Positions 1-8,849 of a stretch of DNA of 36,357 nucleotides are shown one piece after another. Position 1 is the stretch's first letter; every line of letters begins with the position of its first letter. The position numbers and the translations under genes were made by a program. Where the stretch lies: assembly GCA_024641785.1 (NCBI GenBank), contig JAHECK010000018.1, forward strand, positions 1 to 36,357. Direction: 5' to 3'. This stretch comes from Flavobacteriales bacterium (GTDB lineage: Bacteria; Bacteroidota; Bacteroidia; Flavobacteriales_D; JAHECK01). Below the pieces are notes generated by a model, which saw nothing but the letters and a program-made list of their open reading frames with translations, did no database searches and was not told where the DNA came from.

Positions 1-3000
1 CATTGGGTTCGAGGTTAAACACTTCGGTAGTATTAGCGGAAGCACTGTAAACTATATAATTCCCATTTCCAATTTCATAAATTCCATAATTTAAATTCCA
101 GTTGTAATTCACTAAATCTTCAGGTTCAATATTCACCGCACTATCTGCCCGGGCGATAAGGATTCTACCCGCCCCGTTTCCGTTTGTCCATGAGAGGTTA
201 ATGGAAGTAGATGTTTTGCTATTAACATAGGCATTGCTTGACTGCACCGTTGGAGCCGATAAGGTGCTTTGACTTCCTTGTAAATTCGGATTGATCAAAT
301 AATAAGTGTTGGCTCCGGTCCCATTATATTCAAATACTTTTAAAAAATAAGTTGTAAAAGGGTTTAAGCCGGTTAATGTTAAATTGATATTAGTTCCACT
401 GCCATCATATATCAAATAATTTCCATCACCCAAGGTATCTCCTTGTCCGAATGAATTATTGTAATTGTAATCCTGCCCATCAATTGGCTCTGCATCTACC
501 GGGCTACCTTCTTTTGCAACAACGATTCTTCGCGCGCCATTTCCTTTTGTAAAGACATAATTAAATCGATTTCCATCAATTGAATTGAAATTCAAATTAG
601 TCCCAGCCAGCGTTGGATGTGTTGTGGTTGTTTGGCTGGCAGTTGTTCCAGGAGTAGAAACAGGTGAGTTAGAACTTAAGAATACTTTTCCATTTGATCC
701 ATTGTATTCGAAAAGTGCAAAATAATAAGTTGTATTTGTACTAAGATTTGAAATATCAAGATTTGTTGGACCATTAGCTGGACCGCTGTTTTGATAAAGG
801 ATATAATTGCCATTTCCTATTTCGAATGAAGGATTTCCAAATCCTGAACCATTTGCTATATAGCTCTCCAGATCAACAGGCTCCACATCGACCGGACTAC
901 CTTCCCGGGCAATTAAAATACGACCATCACCATCTCCCTTTGTCCAGTGAATTCGTAAACTTTCACCTAATACATTGCTAAAAGAAATGTTGCTGGGTTG
1001 AATGCTTGGATAGCTTAAAGTTGACTGACTTGCTTCCGCGACAGGATCATTATTGATATCGGAAACGCTTAGGTAGAAAGTTTCCGTTCCAAAGCCGTTG
1101 TACTCAAATATTTTAATATAATATAAGCTTGAATGCTCTAAACCTTCCAAAAAACTTCCTGGTCCCCCTGTTCCATCATAGACAACAAAATTTCCATCTC
1201 CAAGATCCTGCCCTAATCCAAATTGAGTATCAAAGTCATAATCGATACCATCATTTGGATTTACATTTACCGGATTATCTTTTCGGGCAATTACAATCCT
1301 TCTTGCTCCATTTCCCTCATTAAAGTAGTATCTAAATCGATTCCCATCGAGCGAAGAAAAGGAGATATTTGAGGCATTTATGGTAGGTGGTGAACCGGTA
1401 TATTTACTTCCGGTAGCCCCGGGTGTTGGAATATTCGAGGCGGTCGTTAAAAATAGTTTTGTTGAGCTTCCATTATATTCGAATAGCGCAAAATGATAGG
1501 TAACATTCGGCGAGAGATTAAAAAGGTTTACCTGTGATGCACTTCCCTGGTATAAGACATAATTTCCACCTCCAATTTCATAAGAAGCATTTCCATAGCC
1601 TCCTCCGTTAGCATTATAATTAGCCAAATTCAATGGTTCAACATTTACCGCACTATCCGCGCGTGCAATTAAAATACGACCATCCCCATCCCCATTGGTC
1701 CAGTTAACCGTCATAGTAGTAGGATTGACATTTGTGAAGCTGATATTACTTGCCTGTATAAAAGGATAGAGTTGTGTAGATTCACTGGCATTAGCTACTG
1801 GATTGCTATTTGAATCAGCGCTTTTTAGATAAAATGTTTCCGTAAGGCTTCCGTTATATTCAAATACTTTGATGTAGTATGTAGTGGAAATGGCCAGCCC
1901 ATTCATAAAGGAATTTGAACCATAAATTCCGTCATAAACAACAAAATTACCTCCACCTAAGTCATCTCCTAAACCGAAAGTCGCATGGTAGTCATAATCT
2001 TGTCCATCTACCGGCAGGGCATCTACCGGACTGCCTTCCTTCGCTACGACAATTCGTCTGGCACCATTTCCGTAACTGAAAGTATAACGCAAGCGATTTA
2101 CATCAATGTAGTTAAAGCTTGCATTAGTAGCGTTTAATGTTGGATAGGCCGGAGTTAATTGATTCGCGGTCGCTCCCGGTGTAGGAATGCTGGATTCTGT
2201 TGTAAGAAATACTTTTCCGGTATTTCCATTAAATTCAAATAAAGCAAAATAGTAGGTTGTATTTGGGTCGAGATTAGAAATATTAACACTTGAACCACTC
2301 GAATTGTAGAGCACATAATTTCCCGTACCAATTTCATAGGATGCATTTCCGATGGATCCTGGGTTAGCATTATAATTTACTAAACTTGAAGGTTCAATAT
2401 CTACAGGACTATCCTCACGAATGATTAAAATACGTCCGTCCCCATCTCCATTCGTCCAGCTGGCCGTCATTGTCTCTCCCAAAATATTTGAAAAAGTGAT
2501 ATTACTTGCCTGAACGCTTGGATAACTTACAGTGCTACCACTTGCCGAGAGAATCGGGTTTCCTATCCCATCATCAGTGATCAAATAAGAAGTTTCACTA
2601 TCAGTACCATTATATTCAAATACTTTCACATAATAACTTGTGGAATGATCCAGGCCATTAACAAAGTTATTTGGGCCATAGGCTCCATCGTAGACAACAA
2701 AATTCCCATCGCCCAAGTCAGTGCCCAAACCAAAGGTAGTATTGTAGTTATAGTCGATGCCATCTAAAGGCAAAGCATCTACCGGACTGCCTTCTTTAAC
2801 AACTACAATTCTGCGTGCTCCATTACCAGCACTAAAAGTATAGCGAAGTCGGTTTCCATCAAAATAGTTAAAGCTAAGGTTAGTTGCATTAAGCGTAGGA
2901 AAGGTGGGTGTGATCTGATTGGCAGTGGCAGCAGGAGCGGGAATGGTAGAAGTGGATGTTAGGAATACTTTTCCATTACTCCCATTGTATTCAAAAAGTG

Positions 3001-4400
3001 CAAAATGATAGTTAATATTTGGATCTAAATTCGTCAAATTCACACCGGATCCACTGCTATTATAAAGTACGTAATTCCCTGATCCAATTTGATAGGAAGC
3101 ATTTCCAATAGCACCTGGGTTGGATGGATAATTCACTAAATTTATAGGCTCTGTATCTACGGGACTTCCGGCTCGTGCGATCAAAATCCGACCTTCTCCA
3201 TTCCCTGCTGTCCAATTAAGACTCATTGAAGTGCCGGTAATATTTGAAAATACGATAGTGCTAGCTTGAATAGTTGGAGAGTCCATAGTGTTTCCTGAGG
3301 CTGAAGGAATTGGATTTCCAATGCCATCATCCCCGGTTAAATAATAGGTGTTTGTTCCCGTTCCATTATATTCAAAAACTTTAAAATAATAAGTGGAATT
3401 GAAATTAAGTCCATTTACAAAGTTATTTGGGCCATAGGCTCCATCGTAGACAACAAAATTCCCTCCTCCTATGTCATCACCTAATCCAAAAGTAGCATGA
3501 TGAAAATAATCTACCCCATTAAGGGGCACTGCATCTACCGCACTCCCTTGCTTGGCAACAACAATTCTTCTTGCTCCATTCCCAGTGCTAAAAGTATAAC
3601 GAAGTCGATTTCCATCAAAATAATTAAAACTAGCATTGCTTGCATTTAAAGAGGGAGTGGAGGCTGTACTTTGACTCTCACTGCTAGCGGGGGTAGAGCC
3701 TGGAAAGGCCGTCGTTAAAAATACTTTTCCACTACTTCCATTATATTCAAATAGGGCAAAGTAATAAGTAACATTAGGATCTAAATTCGTCAGGTTCGCA
3801 CTTGAACCTGAACTGTTATAAAGGGCATAATTTCCTGAGCCAATTTCATAACTTGCATTTCCCATCGCGCCGGGATTTGATGGGTAATTTACTAGATTAA
3901 CAGGCTCTACATCTACGGGGCTACCGGCCTTTGCTAGAAGTATCCTCCCATCCCCATCCCCGTTGGTCCAACTAATGGTCATCGACTCACCTAAGATATT
4001 ACTGAAAGTTATGTTACTTGGCTGAGTTGTCGGCGGACTTAAAGTTGTTTCGTTTCCTTCTAGAAAGGTAGATGTTAAGTACTCCGTAGTTGAATTCCCT
4101 CCATTAAACTCATAAATTTTGATATAATACGTTGTATAGGGGGCCAGGCCATTGATAAAGATATTGCTGTTTCCAAGTCCTTCATACACAACAAACTCAC
4201 CGGGTTCAATTTCATTTCCCAGACCAAAATTTCCGGCTATATAATCTACGCCATCAACAGGTTCGGCTGTAACAGCGCTTCCGGCTCTGGCAATGATCAA
4301 CCTTTTTTCACCATCTCCTTTCACAAAGGACATTCGGAGACGATTACCATCCAATAAATTAAAATTTAAATTACTTGAAGGAATAGTAGGTGCTTGTCCG
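1..4400 (-). repeat. Two-unit (A/B) tandem repeat array inside the FN3-like gene
   Basis: The codons for the FEYNG-type motif recur near positions 4105, 3740, 3363, 2984, 2608, 2227, 1852, 1472, 1101, 705 and 325, so the basic period is about 375-380 bp. Two unit types alternate. Type A carries DGNRLRYTFSxGNGARRIVV, and type B carries SWTNGDGDGRILIARAGSPV. The A/B super-repeat is therefore about 755 bp (~252 codons). A 47-bp stretch is identical at 2661-2707 and 3417-3463, exactly 756 bp apart, which suggests recent duplication or gene conversion. Confidence 0.9.
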
Positions 4401-4453
4401 TTTACAGTTGATATAACAAGAAAAAGACTGAGAAAGAGTAGAATTCTTTTCAC
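1..4453 (-). CDS. Very large secreted FN3-like tandem-repeat protein (3' end outside window)
   Basis: The reverse strand is open from a GTG codon at 4453-4451 to the left edge, giving at least 1484 residues; the C-terminus lies outside. An in-frame TAA lies just upstream of the GTG and no ATG intervenes, so GTG is the likely start. The first ~20 residues (VKRILLFLSLFLVISTVNGQ) form a Sec signal peptide. The rest is about eleven full units and part of a twelfth, each ~125 residues and ending in a motif like TYYxKVFEYNG, with internal motifs like GNGARRIVVAKEGSPVDA and FGLGDDLGGGNFVVYDG. This resembles the fibronectin-III-like arrays of Bacteroidota surface adhesins. Such proteins often end in a type IX secretion sorting domain, which cannot be checked here. 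Function is not known; adhesion or cell-surface structure is inference. Confidence 0.85.
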   Translation of the reverse strand, partial: MKRILLFLSLFLVISTVNGQAPTIPSSNLNFNLLDGNRLRMSFVKGDGEKRLIIARAGSAVTAEPVDGVDYIAGNFGLGNEIEPGEFVVYEGLGNSNIFINGLAPYTTYYIKIYEFNGGNSTTEYLTSTFLEGNETTLSPPTTQPSNITFSNILGESMTISWTNGDGDGRILLAKAGSPVDVEPVNLVNYPSNPGAMGNASYEIGSGNYALYNSSGSSANLTNLDPNVTYYFALFEYNGSSGKVFLTTAFPGSTPASSESQSTASTPSLNASNASFNYFDGNRLRYTFSTGNGARRIVVAKQGSAVDAVPLNGVDYFHHATFGLGDDIGGGNFVVYDGAYGPNNFVNGLNFNSTYYFKVFEYNGTGTNTYYLTGDDGIGNPIPSASGNTMDSPTIQASTIVFSNITGTSMSLNWTAGNGEGRILIARAGSPVDTEPINLVNYPSNPGAIGNASYQIGSGNYVLYNSSGSGVNLTNLDPNINYHFALFEYNGSNGKVFLTSTSTIPAPAATANQITPTFPTLNATNLSFNYFDGNRLRYTFSAGNGARRIVVVKEGSPVDALPLDGIDYNYNTTFGLGTDLGDGNFVVYDGAYGPNNFVNGLDHSTSYYVKVFEYNGTDSETSYLITDDGIGNPILSASGSTVSYPSVQASNITFSNILGETMTASWTNGDGDGRILIIREDSPVDIEPSSLVNYNANPGSIGNASYEIGTGNYVLYNSSGSSVNISNLDPNTTYYFALFEFNGNTGKVFLTTESSIPTPGATANQLTPAYPTLNATNASFNYIDVNRLRYTFSYGNGARRIVVAKEGSPVDALPVDGQDYDYHATFGLGDDLGGGNFVVYDGIYGSNSFMNGLAISTTYYIKVFEYNGSLTETFYLKSADSNSNPVANASESTQLYPFIQASNISFTNVNPTTMTVNWTNGDGDGRILIARADSAVNVEPLNLANYNANGGGYGNASYEIGGGNYVLYQGSASQVNLFNLSPNVTYHFALFEYNGSSTKLFLTTASNIPTPGATGSKYTGSPPTINASNISFSSLDGNRFRYYFNEGNGARRIVIARKDNPVNVNPNDGIDYDFDTQFGLGQDLGDGNFVVYDGTGGPGSFLEGLEHSSLYYIKIFEYNGFGTETFYLSVSDINNDPVAEASQSTLSYPSIQPSNISFSNVLGESLRIHWTKGDGDGRILIAREGSPVDVEPVDLESYIANGSGFGNPSFEIGNGNYILYQNSGPANGPTNLDISNLSTNTTYYFALFEYNGSNGKVFLSSNSPVSTPGTTASQTTTTHPTLAGTNLNFNSIDGNRFNYVFTKGNGARRIVVAKEGSPVDAEPIDGQDYNYNNSFGQGDTLGDGNYLIYDGSGTNINLTLTGLNPFTTYFLKVFEYNGTGANTYYLINPNLQGSQSTLSAPTVQSSNAYVNSKTSTSINLSWTNGNGAGRILIARADSAVNIEPEDLVNYNWNLNYGIYEIGNGNYIVYSASANTTEVFNLEPN

Positions 4454-4796
4454 GATTAAAGTGGTTTAAGTTTAGCTTAATGCGCTGATTATAACGACTA
4501 AAAATAATGAACTTTAAACTGGAAAATGAGCTAATTTTATTAATACGAGGTGATTATGTATGGATTGTATGATGTATTGTATGTTTGAATGAGTCAATGG
4601 CTTTTATTCAAAAGCAAAGCTTTTCGTTTTTTTATTCAACTTTGCAATAGCATCTAAAAACTAACTTTTAATATGTATTTAATTTAACGATACAAGTATT
4701 AAAATGATCAGAACTATCATTATTGATCGGGAATGATGAAAAAGAAGCGATTGGAGGCTATATCGTGATAAAAATACCTGTTATATAATCGAGCTG
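4454..4796. other. 343-bp AT-rich intergenic region without a gene
   Basis: This stretch lies between the stop of the penicillin-binding protein gene and the start of the FN3-repeat gene, both on the minus strand. I see no open frame of note and no strong hairpin followed by a T run. It holds a short imperfect direct repeat: ATTGTATG at 4564-4571 and 4576-4583. It presumably contains the promoter of the FN3-repeat gene, but I found no perfect TAnnTTTG box on the minus strand. Confidence 0.6.
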
Positions 4797-7043
4797 CTAA
4801 TTAAAGATCCTTTTAAAAAGCGATTTCTTTTTTTTCTTTTTCTTCTTCTTTTGTGTAGACTTGGTCTTTTCTTTTTCTATTTTTTGCTCATCTATTTTAT
4901 TTTGAAATCGGAAACTTTCAAATAGACTTTCAAATAGACCATCTTCTTTAAAATCAGGACAATCTAATTCTTCAGCCCAATAATAGGGTAGAGGATCAAA
5001 TGCTTTATTTATCTTTTTCCGCAATTTTTTATCTTTCTGTGCCTCCACTAAAGTAAGGGCTACAAGAGGTAATGCTAGTTTGCTTCCTGAACCATAGCTT
5101 CCATTATTAAAGTGAATACTAGGAGAAGAAGCACCTACTCTTGTAGCGATAACGATCGATGGATTATAAGCGACAAACCAAGCATCTGAATAATTTTGAG
5201 AAGTACCCGTTTTTCCAGCTAATGGAAGCGTGATTCCATATCGCGATCGAATAGATACACCGGTTCCTTCATCAATAGCTTTTTGCAAGATCTCATTTAT
5301 AATGCCGGCGGTCCGATCTTCAATAATATTTATTTTTTTTGTTGGTTTGGCACTATAGATCTCCTCACCATTTGCTTGTTCTATGGAAAGGATGATCTGT
5401 GGAATGACCCTTTCACCACCATTAGCAAATGCACTATAAGCAATTGCCATTTCATACAAGCTTCCTTCCCCTGTCCCAAGGGCAGTAGAAGGAGAATCAT
5501 GTAATTCCGTTTCAAAGCCCATTTTTCCCCACAGATAATCAACCGCTTCATAACCAGTTTTAAGGTAAAGATTTACGGTAGGTACATTTAATGATCTGCT
5601 TAAGGCACCGGCCATCGAATAATTTCCCCCATAAGTATGATCATAATTTTCAGGACTCCAGTCATCATATCCTTCTATTACAATACTGTCGTTATCGAGG
5701 TAGTCACATGGGCTTATTCCTTCTTCCAGCGCTGCTGCATAAAGGAAGGGTTTAAAGGAAGATGCTAATTGTCTTTTTGCAAGTATTTGATCATAAGGCT
5801 GGGTCCGAAAATCAATTCCACCTATCCAGGCAAGAATATTTCCGTCTCCTGGATTAATTGCGATCAATCCGGCTTGTAATGATCTTAAGGAATGTTCAAT
5901 ACTATCTAGGGCAGTGATCGAATCGGTATAAAAGCCATCCCATGAAAATAATTCTCTTTTTTCAGCATCATTATTAAGGTGATTATCTTTTAACAGTTTT
6001 TCGGCCATTTTATGGATCTGCTTTTTACTTTCACCTCTTTGGTATTGTTTGTCGATCTGTTTTTGCATAAGCGATAAGTGCTTATTAAAAGCATTCAAAG
6101 CATCATTCTGCAATTGCGCATTAATGGTGGTCTTAATGATCAGGCCATCCCTTTCGAGCTGAAGATCCGTTCCGTTTTTCTTATTGTATTCTTCAATGAT
6201 CTCATTAGCTCTTCTTTTAACGAGAACTAAAAAATAATTAGCGGGTCCTTCCGATTCTAAATTTGCATAATCGAGTTTTAAAGCAAGAAGTTGCAGTGAA
6301 TCTTTTATCGCAGTGTTTATATAATCATATTTTTCCATTTGATCGAGCACTATATTTCGTCTTGCTAATGCATGTTCCGGGTATAATCGGGGATTATAAA
6401 AGGTATTAGCTTTTAATATTCCGACAAGAATTGCGGCTTCTTCAATCTTTAAATCCTCAACACTTTTATTAAAGAAGCGACCGGAAGCCGCTTCAATACC
6501 ATATACATTTTCTCCGAAGGGAACAGTATTTAAATAGAGTCGAAGGATTTCTTCTTTATTAAAAATATTCTCAATTCGATAGGCAAGTATGGCTTCTTTC
6601 GTCTTATTTATTGGAATAGAAAGAAAGCCATAGCTTTTTCTGCCGTACATGTTTTTGGCGAGTTGCTGTGTGATAGTGCTTCCTCCACCCGAACTTTTAT
6701 TGTTGAGTAAAATACTTTTGAGCAAAACCCGAAACAAACTTCTGGAATCGATTCCTTCATGTTCGAAATAGCGGGCATCTTCGGTAGCGACTAAAGCATC
6801 GATAAGATATGATGGAATTTGCTCAAAATCGATATTTGTTCTGTCTTCTGTAAAAAATTTGCCTAAGAGTTGTTCGTCACTTGAAAAAACGAGCGATGCC
6901 GTTTCGTTTTCGAAAGCTTTGATTTCTTCTTTAGTGTATAAATGGCCAAAAATGCCAAAATTAACAGCAACGATAAATAAGCTTATGCTGATGGCAAGGA
7001 AAAGTAAAATAAGTACAAGGAATTTTAAAAGCCTTTTAAGCAT
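4797..7043 (-). CDS. Class A penicillin-binding protein (PBP1A type)
   Basis: Bifunctional peptidoglycan synthase, anchored in the inner membrane and acting in the periplasm: a glycosyltransferase (GT51) polymerises lipid II and a transpeptidase cross-links the chains. One N-terminal membrane helix lies at residues ~5-28. GT51 motifs are ATEDARYFEHEGID with the catalytic Glu at 88, and GGSTITQQLAKN at ~120-131. The transpeptidase motifs are all present: SSFK (428-431, nucleophile Ser428), SLN (484-486) and KTGT (611-614). At 748 aa the length is normal. The C-terminus is odd: a run of about ten lysines precedes SLFKRIFN, coded by an A-rich tract that includes eight A in a row. The gene follows the barrel-protein gene by 70 bp and could be co-transcribed with it. 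The family is certain; the specific paralogue is not. Confidence 0.95.
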   Translation of the reverse strand: MLKRLLKFLVLILLFLAISISLFIVAVNFGIFGHLYTKEEIKAFENETASLVFSSDEQLLGKFFTEDRTNIDFEQIPSYLIDALVATEDARYFEHEGIDSRSLFRVLLKSILLNNKSSGGGSTITQQLAKNMYGRKSYGFLSIPINKTKEAILAYRIENIFNKEEILRLYLNTVPFGENVYGIEAASGRFFNKSVEDLKIEEAAILVGILKANTFYNPRLYPEHALARRNIVLDQMEKYDYINTAIKDSLQLLALKLDYANLESEGPANYFLVLVKRRANEIIEEYNKKNGTDLQLERDGLIIKTTINAQLQNDALNAFNKHLSLMQKQIDKQYQRGESKKQIHKMAEKLLKDNHLNNDAEKRELFSWDGFYTDSITALDSIEHSLRSLQAGLIAINPGDGNILAWIGGIDFRTQPYDQILAKRQLASSFKPFLYAAALEEGISPCDYLDNDSIVIEGYDDWSPENYDHTYGGNYSMAGALSRSLNVPTVNLYLKTGYEAVDYLWGKMGFETELHDSPSTALGTGEGSLYEMAIAYSAFANGGERVIPQIILSIEQANGEEIYSAKPTKKINIIEDRTAGIINEILQKAIDEGTGVSIRSRYGITLPLAGKTGTSQNYSDAWFVAYNPSIVIATRVGASSPSIHFNNGSYGSGSKLALPLVALTLVEAQKDKKLRKKINKAFDPLPYYWAEELDCPDFKEDGLFESLFESFRFQNKIDEQKIEKEKTKSTQKKKKKKKKKSLFKRIFN

Positions 7044-7113
7044 TAATGGAAATTATTCAGCAATGTAACGAAATCCATTTGCGTCTAGTATTTTGTTTCC
7101 TTTTTTAATAGTC

Positions 7114-7806
7114 TTATTTAATGATTGATGGCCCGGAAGCTGAGGCTTTGCCAAATACATAGTTCAATCCTACTGAAAACCCTGCAAGGGCATTATTTGA
7201 ACTAGTCCTTCCATTATTTTGGTAATCGAATAGCATTTCTTTGCCTTCTGCTGTTTCTATTTCAGTAAGCCCATAATCAAGCTTTACTAAAAGGTCTAAA
7301 TAAAGATTTTGAGTAAGTAAAATACTGGTTCCAAATCCAATTGCGATAGAAAAATCAAAATTTTCATAATAATTTTCACTATCTATTTCTAGGCCTGAAG
7401 TTTCATCCTTGATGGTTGAATTCATAAGAAATCCAAATTCCGGTCCAACATTAAATAAGAAAGAAGCTTTTTCACCTTCTGTTCTTAATCTGAATAATAA
7501 TGGAATTTTTAAGTAATTGTTTTTAATGTTTACTTCATCATTGTTATCGAAAAAATATTTTTGACCTTGTGGTGAATAGAGAATTCCGGTTTCAATTCCG
7601 AGCAGATCAGTAAACATATATCCTCCTGCAACAGAAAATGCTACACTAAAAGGAATACCAAAATCAAATTCACCCGAATCAAAATCATCGTTATTAAGGA
7701 TCCAAGCACTTTGAGGGATAATTCGAATACCAACAAAAGCTCCTTCTTGCGCTATGGAAGGGAAACTAAGGAAACCAACAAATAGAATAAGGATAATTTT
7801 TTTCAT
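7114..7806 (-). CDS. Outer-membrane beta-barrel protein, PorT-like
   Basis: A 230-aa protein with a clear signal peptide (MKKIILILFVGFLSFPSIAQ, cleavage expected after Ala-Gln). The mature part alternates short hydrophobic and aromatic strands typical of small 8-strand barrels: GGYMFTDLLGIETGILYSPQG, LKIPLLFRLR, FLFNVGPEFGFLMN and LAGFSVGLNYVFG. The pattern GxxxxLKIPLLFR with GPEFGFL is common in the Bacteroidota 'outer membrane protein beta-barrel' (PorT-like) family. Most members have no known function; a few, such as PorT itself, belong to type IX secretion. It lies 29 bp after clpS on the same strand, so the two may be co-transcribed. The specific role is unknown. Confidence 0.8.
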   Translation of the reverse strand: MKKIILILFVGFLSFPSIAQEGAFVGIRIIPQSAWILNNDDFDSGEFDFGIPFSVAFSVAGGYMFTDLLGIETGILYSPQGQKYFFDNNDEVNIKNNYLKIPLLFRLRTEGEKASFLFNVGPEFGFLMNSTIKDETSGLEIDSENYYENFDFSIAIGFGTSILLTQNLYLDLLVKLDYGLTEIETAEGKEMLFDYQNNGRTSSNNALAGFSVGLNYVFGKASASGPSIIK

Positions 7807-7835
7807 GATGTTTAGTATTTAATTTATACGAGATT

Positions 7836-8117
7836 TTATAATAGTTTAACCCTAAGGTCACGATCTACTAAGGCATCTTTCATTGGTCTTAGTTTTTTTT
7901 CAGGTCCTACTTTTACGCTACATTTTCCATTAAAATGAACAAGATAGGCAGATTGTTCTGCTTGTTCTGAGGAATGTTTACATACATTCATAAGTGCTTC
8001 AATCACATAGTCGAAAGTATGTACATCATCATTATATAAGACGAGTTCTTTATTTAGCTTTTTGATAACTGAAGTTTTCTCTTTGAATTCGAGTTCAGTC
8101 TCATTAGTTACTTTCAT
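7836..8117 (-). CDS. clpS: ATP-dependent Clp protease adaptor ClpS
   Basis: ClpS delivers N-degron substrates to the ClpA-P protease and binds the ClpA N-domain. The 93-aa product carries the diagnostic core LVLYNDDVHTFDYVIEALMN (Asn-Asp-Asp and the following His/Thr belong to the N-degron pocket), then VCKHSSEQAEQSAYLVHFNG, and ends GKCSVKVG. Length and core fit the family well. A box close to the Bacteroidota -7 element, TAACTTTA read on the minus strand (forward 8138-8145), lies about 20 bp upstream and may be its promoter. The next gene upstream (nos cytochrome) is divergent, so 8118-8356 holds promoters for both directions. No clpA is in the window. Confidence 0.93.
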   Translation of the reverse strand: MKVTNETELEFKEKTSVIKKLNKELVLYNDDVHTFDYVIEALMNVCKHSSEQAEQSAYLVHFNGKCSVKVGPEKKLRPMKDALVDRDLRVKLL

Positions 8118-8264
8118 TACATTTAGATTAATAACACTAAAGTTATAATTGCCTTATTAATAATCAAATTTAATATTAATAATAGATATGATCAGAAATT
8201 TTTTATTTCATTATTTCTCTTGAAATATAACGAATCATTTTTCTGACAAATCATTCTGTAAGAA

Positions 8265-8278
8265 GTGATATAAATCAT
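8265..8278 (+). promoter_or_regulatory. FNR/CRP-family box upstream of the nos cluster
   Basis: The sequence GTGAT-ATAA-ATCAT matches 8 of 10 defined bases of the FNR consensus TTGAT-N4-ATCAA and is a symmetric palindrome in its core (TGAT-N4-ATCA). Its centre is at 8271.5, about 85 bp before the cytochrome start. N2O reductase genes are commonly activated by FNR-type regulators under low oxygen or NO. The site is short and the region is AT-rich, so chance occurrence is possible. Confidence 0.45.
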
Positions 8279-8301
8279 AATTTAAATCGGATAATATGGT
8301 G

Positions 8302-8309
8302 TAATTTAC
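8302..8309 (+). promoter_or_regulatory. Possible -7 element of the nos promoter
   Basis: TAATTTAC resembles the Bacteroidota -7 element TAnnTTTG with two mismatches at its 3' end. If used, transcription would start near 8313. That puts the FNR-like box centre at about -41.5, the standard class II activator position. The spacing, rather than the box itself, is the main support. A weak box is expected for an activator-dependent promoter. Confidence 0.3.
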
Positions 8310-8356
8310 AGGATATAATAAACAACTTATTAATTGAATAATAGAATAGTATAGTC

Positions 8357-8827
8357 ATGAAAAAATCTTTGTTAGCAATCTTTATTTTAAGTATTGGTTT
8401 AGTTGCATGTGGTGGGGGAGATAGTTCTTCAACTACCGACCCGGCCACATCGACTGAAAAACCACAATCAATGATCAAAAAGGCGGTAGATCCAATGTTA
8501 GATAAAGGAGTTGGGCCTATTACCTCTCTTACTTTAGATCCCGTAATAAACCAAGAAATGGCGGCTAGAGGAGCAGAAATCTATCAAAAAATGTGTACTG
8601 CTTGTCATAAGCCTACCGAAAGATTTATTGGACCTGCACCAAAAGGGGTATTAACAAGAAGAAGTCCTGAATGGGTAATGAATATGATTCTTAATCCTGA
8701 TGGAATGGTTAAAGAAAACGATCAGGCTAAAAAACTTTTAATGGAATTTAATGGTTCACCGATGGCGAATCAAAACTTAACTGAAACAGAAGCGCGCGAT
8801 GTGCTTGAATATTTCAGAACGCTATAA
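8357..8827 (+). CDS. Lipoprotein mono-haem cytochrome c of the nos cluster
   Basis: A 156-aa c-type cytochrome that is the likely electron donor to the adjacent NosZ. The N-terminus MKKSLLAIFILSIGLVACGG is a lipoprotein signal with Cys18 as the lipidation site, so the protein should be membrane-anchored and face the periplasm. A Ser/Thr/Pro linker follows. The haem motif CTACH sits at 80-84, and Met136 in FNGSPMANQNLT is a good axial ligand. The helix ending ARDVLEYFRTL is the usual C-terminal cytochrome helix. It is first in the cluster, 22 bp before nosZ. Clade II nos clusters typically include c-type cytochromes instead of NosR; direct electron donation is inferred from this context. Confidence 0.9.
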   Translation: MKKSLLAIFILSIGLVACGGGDSSSTTDPATSTEKPQSMIKKAVDPMLDKGVGPITSLTLDPVINQEMAARGAEIYQKMCTACHKPTERFIGPAPKGVLTRRSPEWVMNMILNPDGMVKENDQAKKLLMEFNGSPMANQNLTETEARDVLEYFRTL

Positions 8828-8849
8828 CTTAATATCAAAAACCAATACA

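Noticed and set aside
1129-1323. Short plus-strand open frame inside the repeat gene
   Set aside because: Antisense shadow of the FN3-like gene; no known motif, and its composition mirrors the opposite strand.
1-4400. Regular spacing of similar sequences as a CRISPR array
   Set aside because: The period is ~375 bp, the units diverge, and the whole region is one open frame of protein repeats.
8275-8478. Short minus-strand open frame over the nos promoter
   Set aside because: It overlaps the start of the cytochrome gene antisense and shows no recognisable motif.
8799-8849. Upstream in-frame ATG for nosZ, adding 17 residues
   Set aside because: It overlaps the cytochrome gene and would place a polar leader before an otherwise complete signal peptide starting at 8850.
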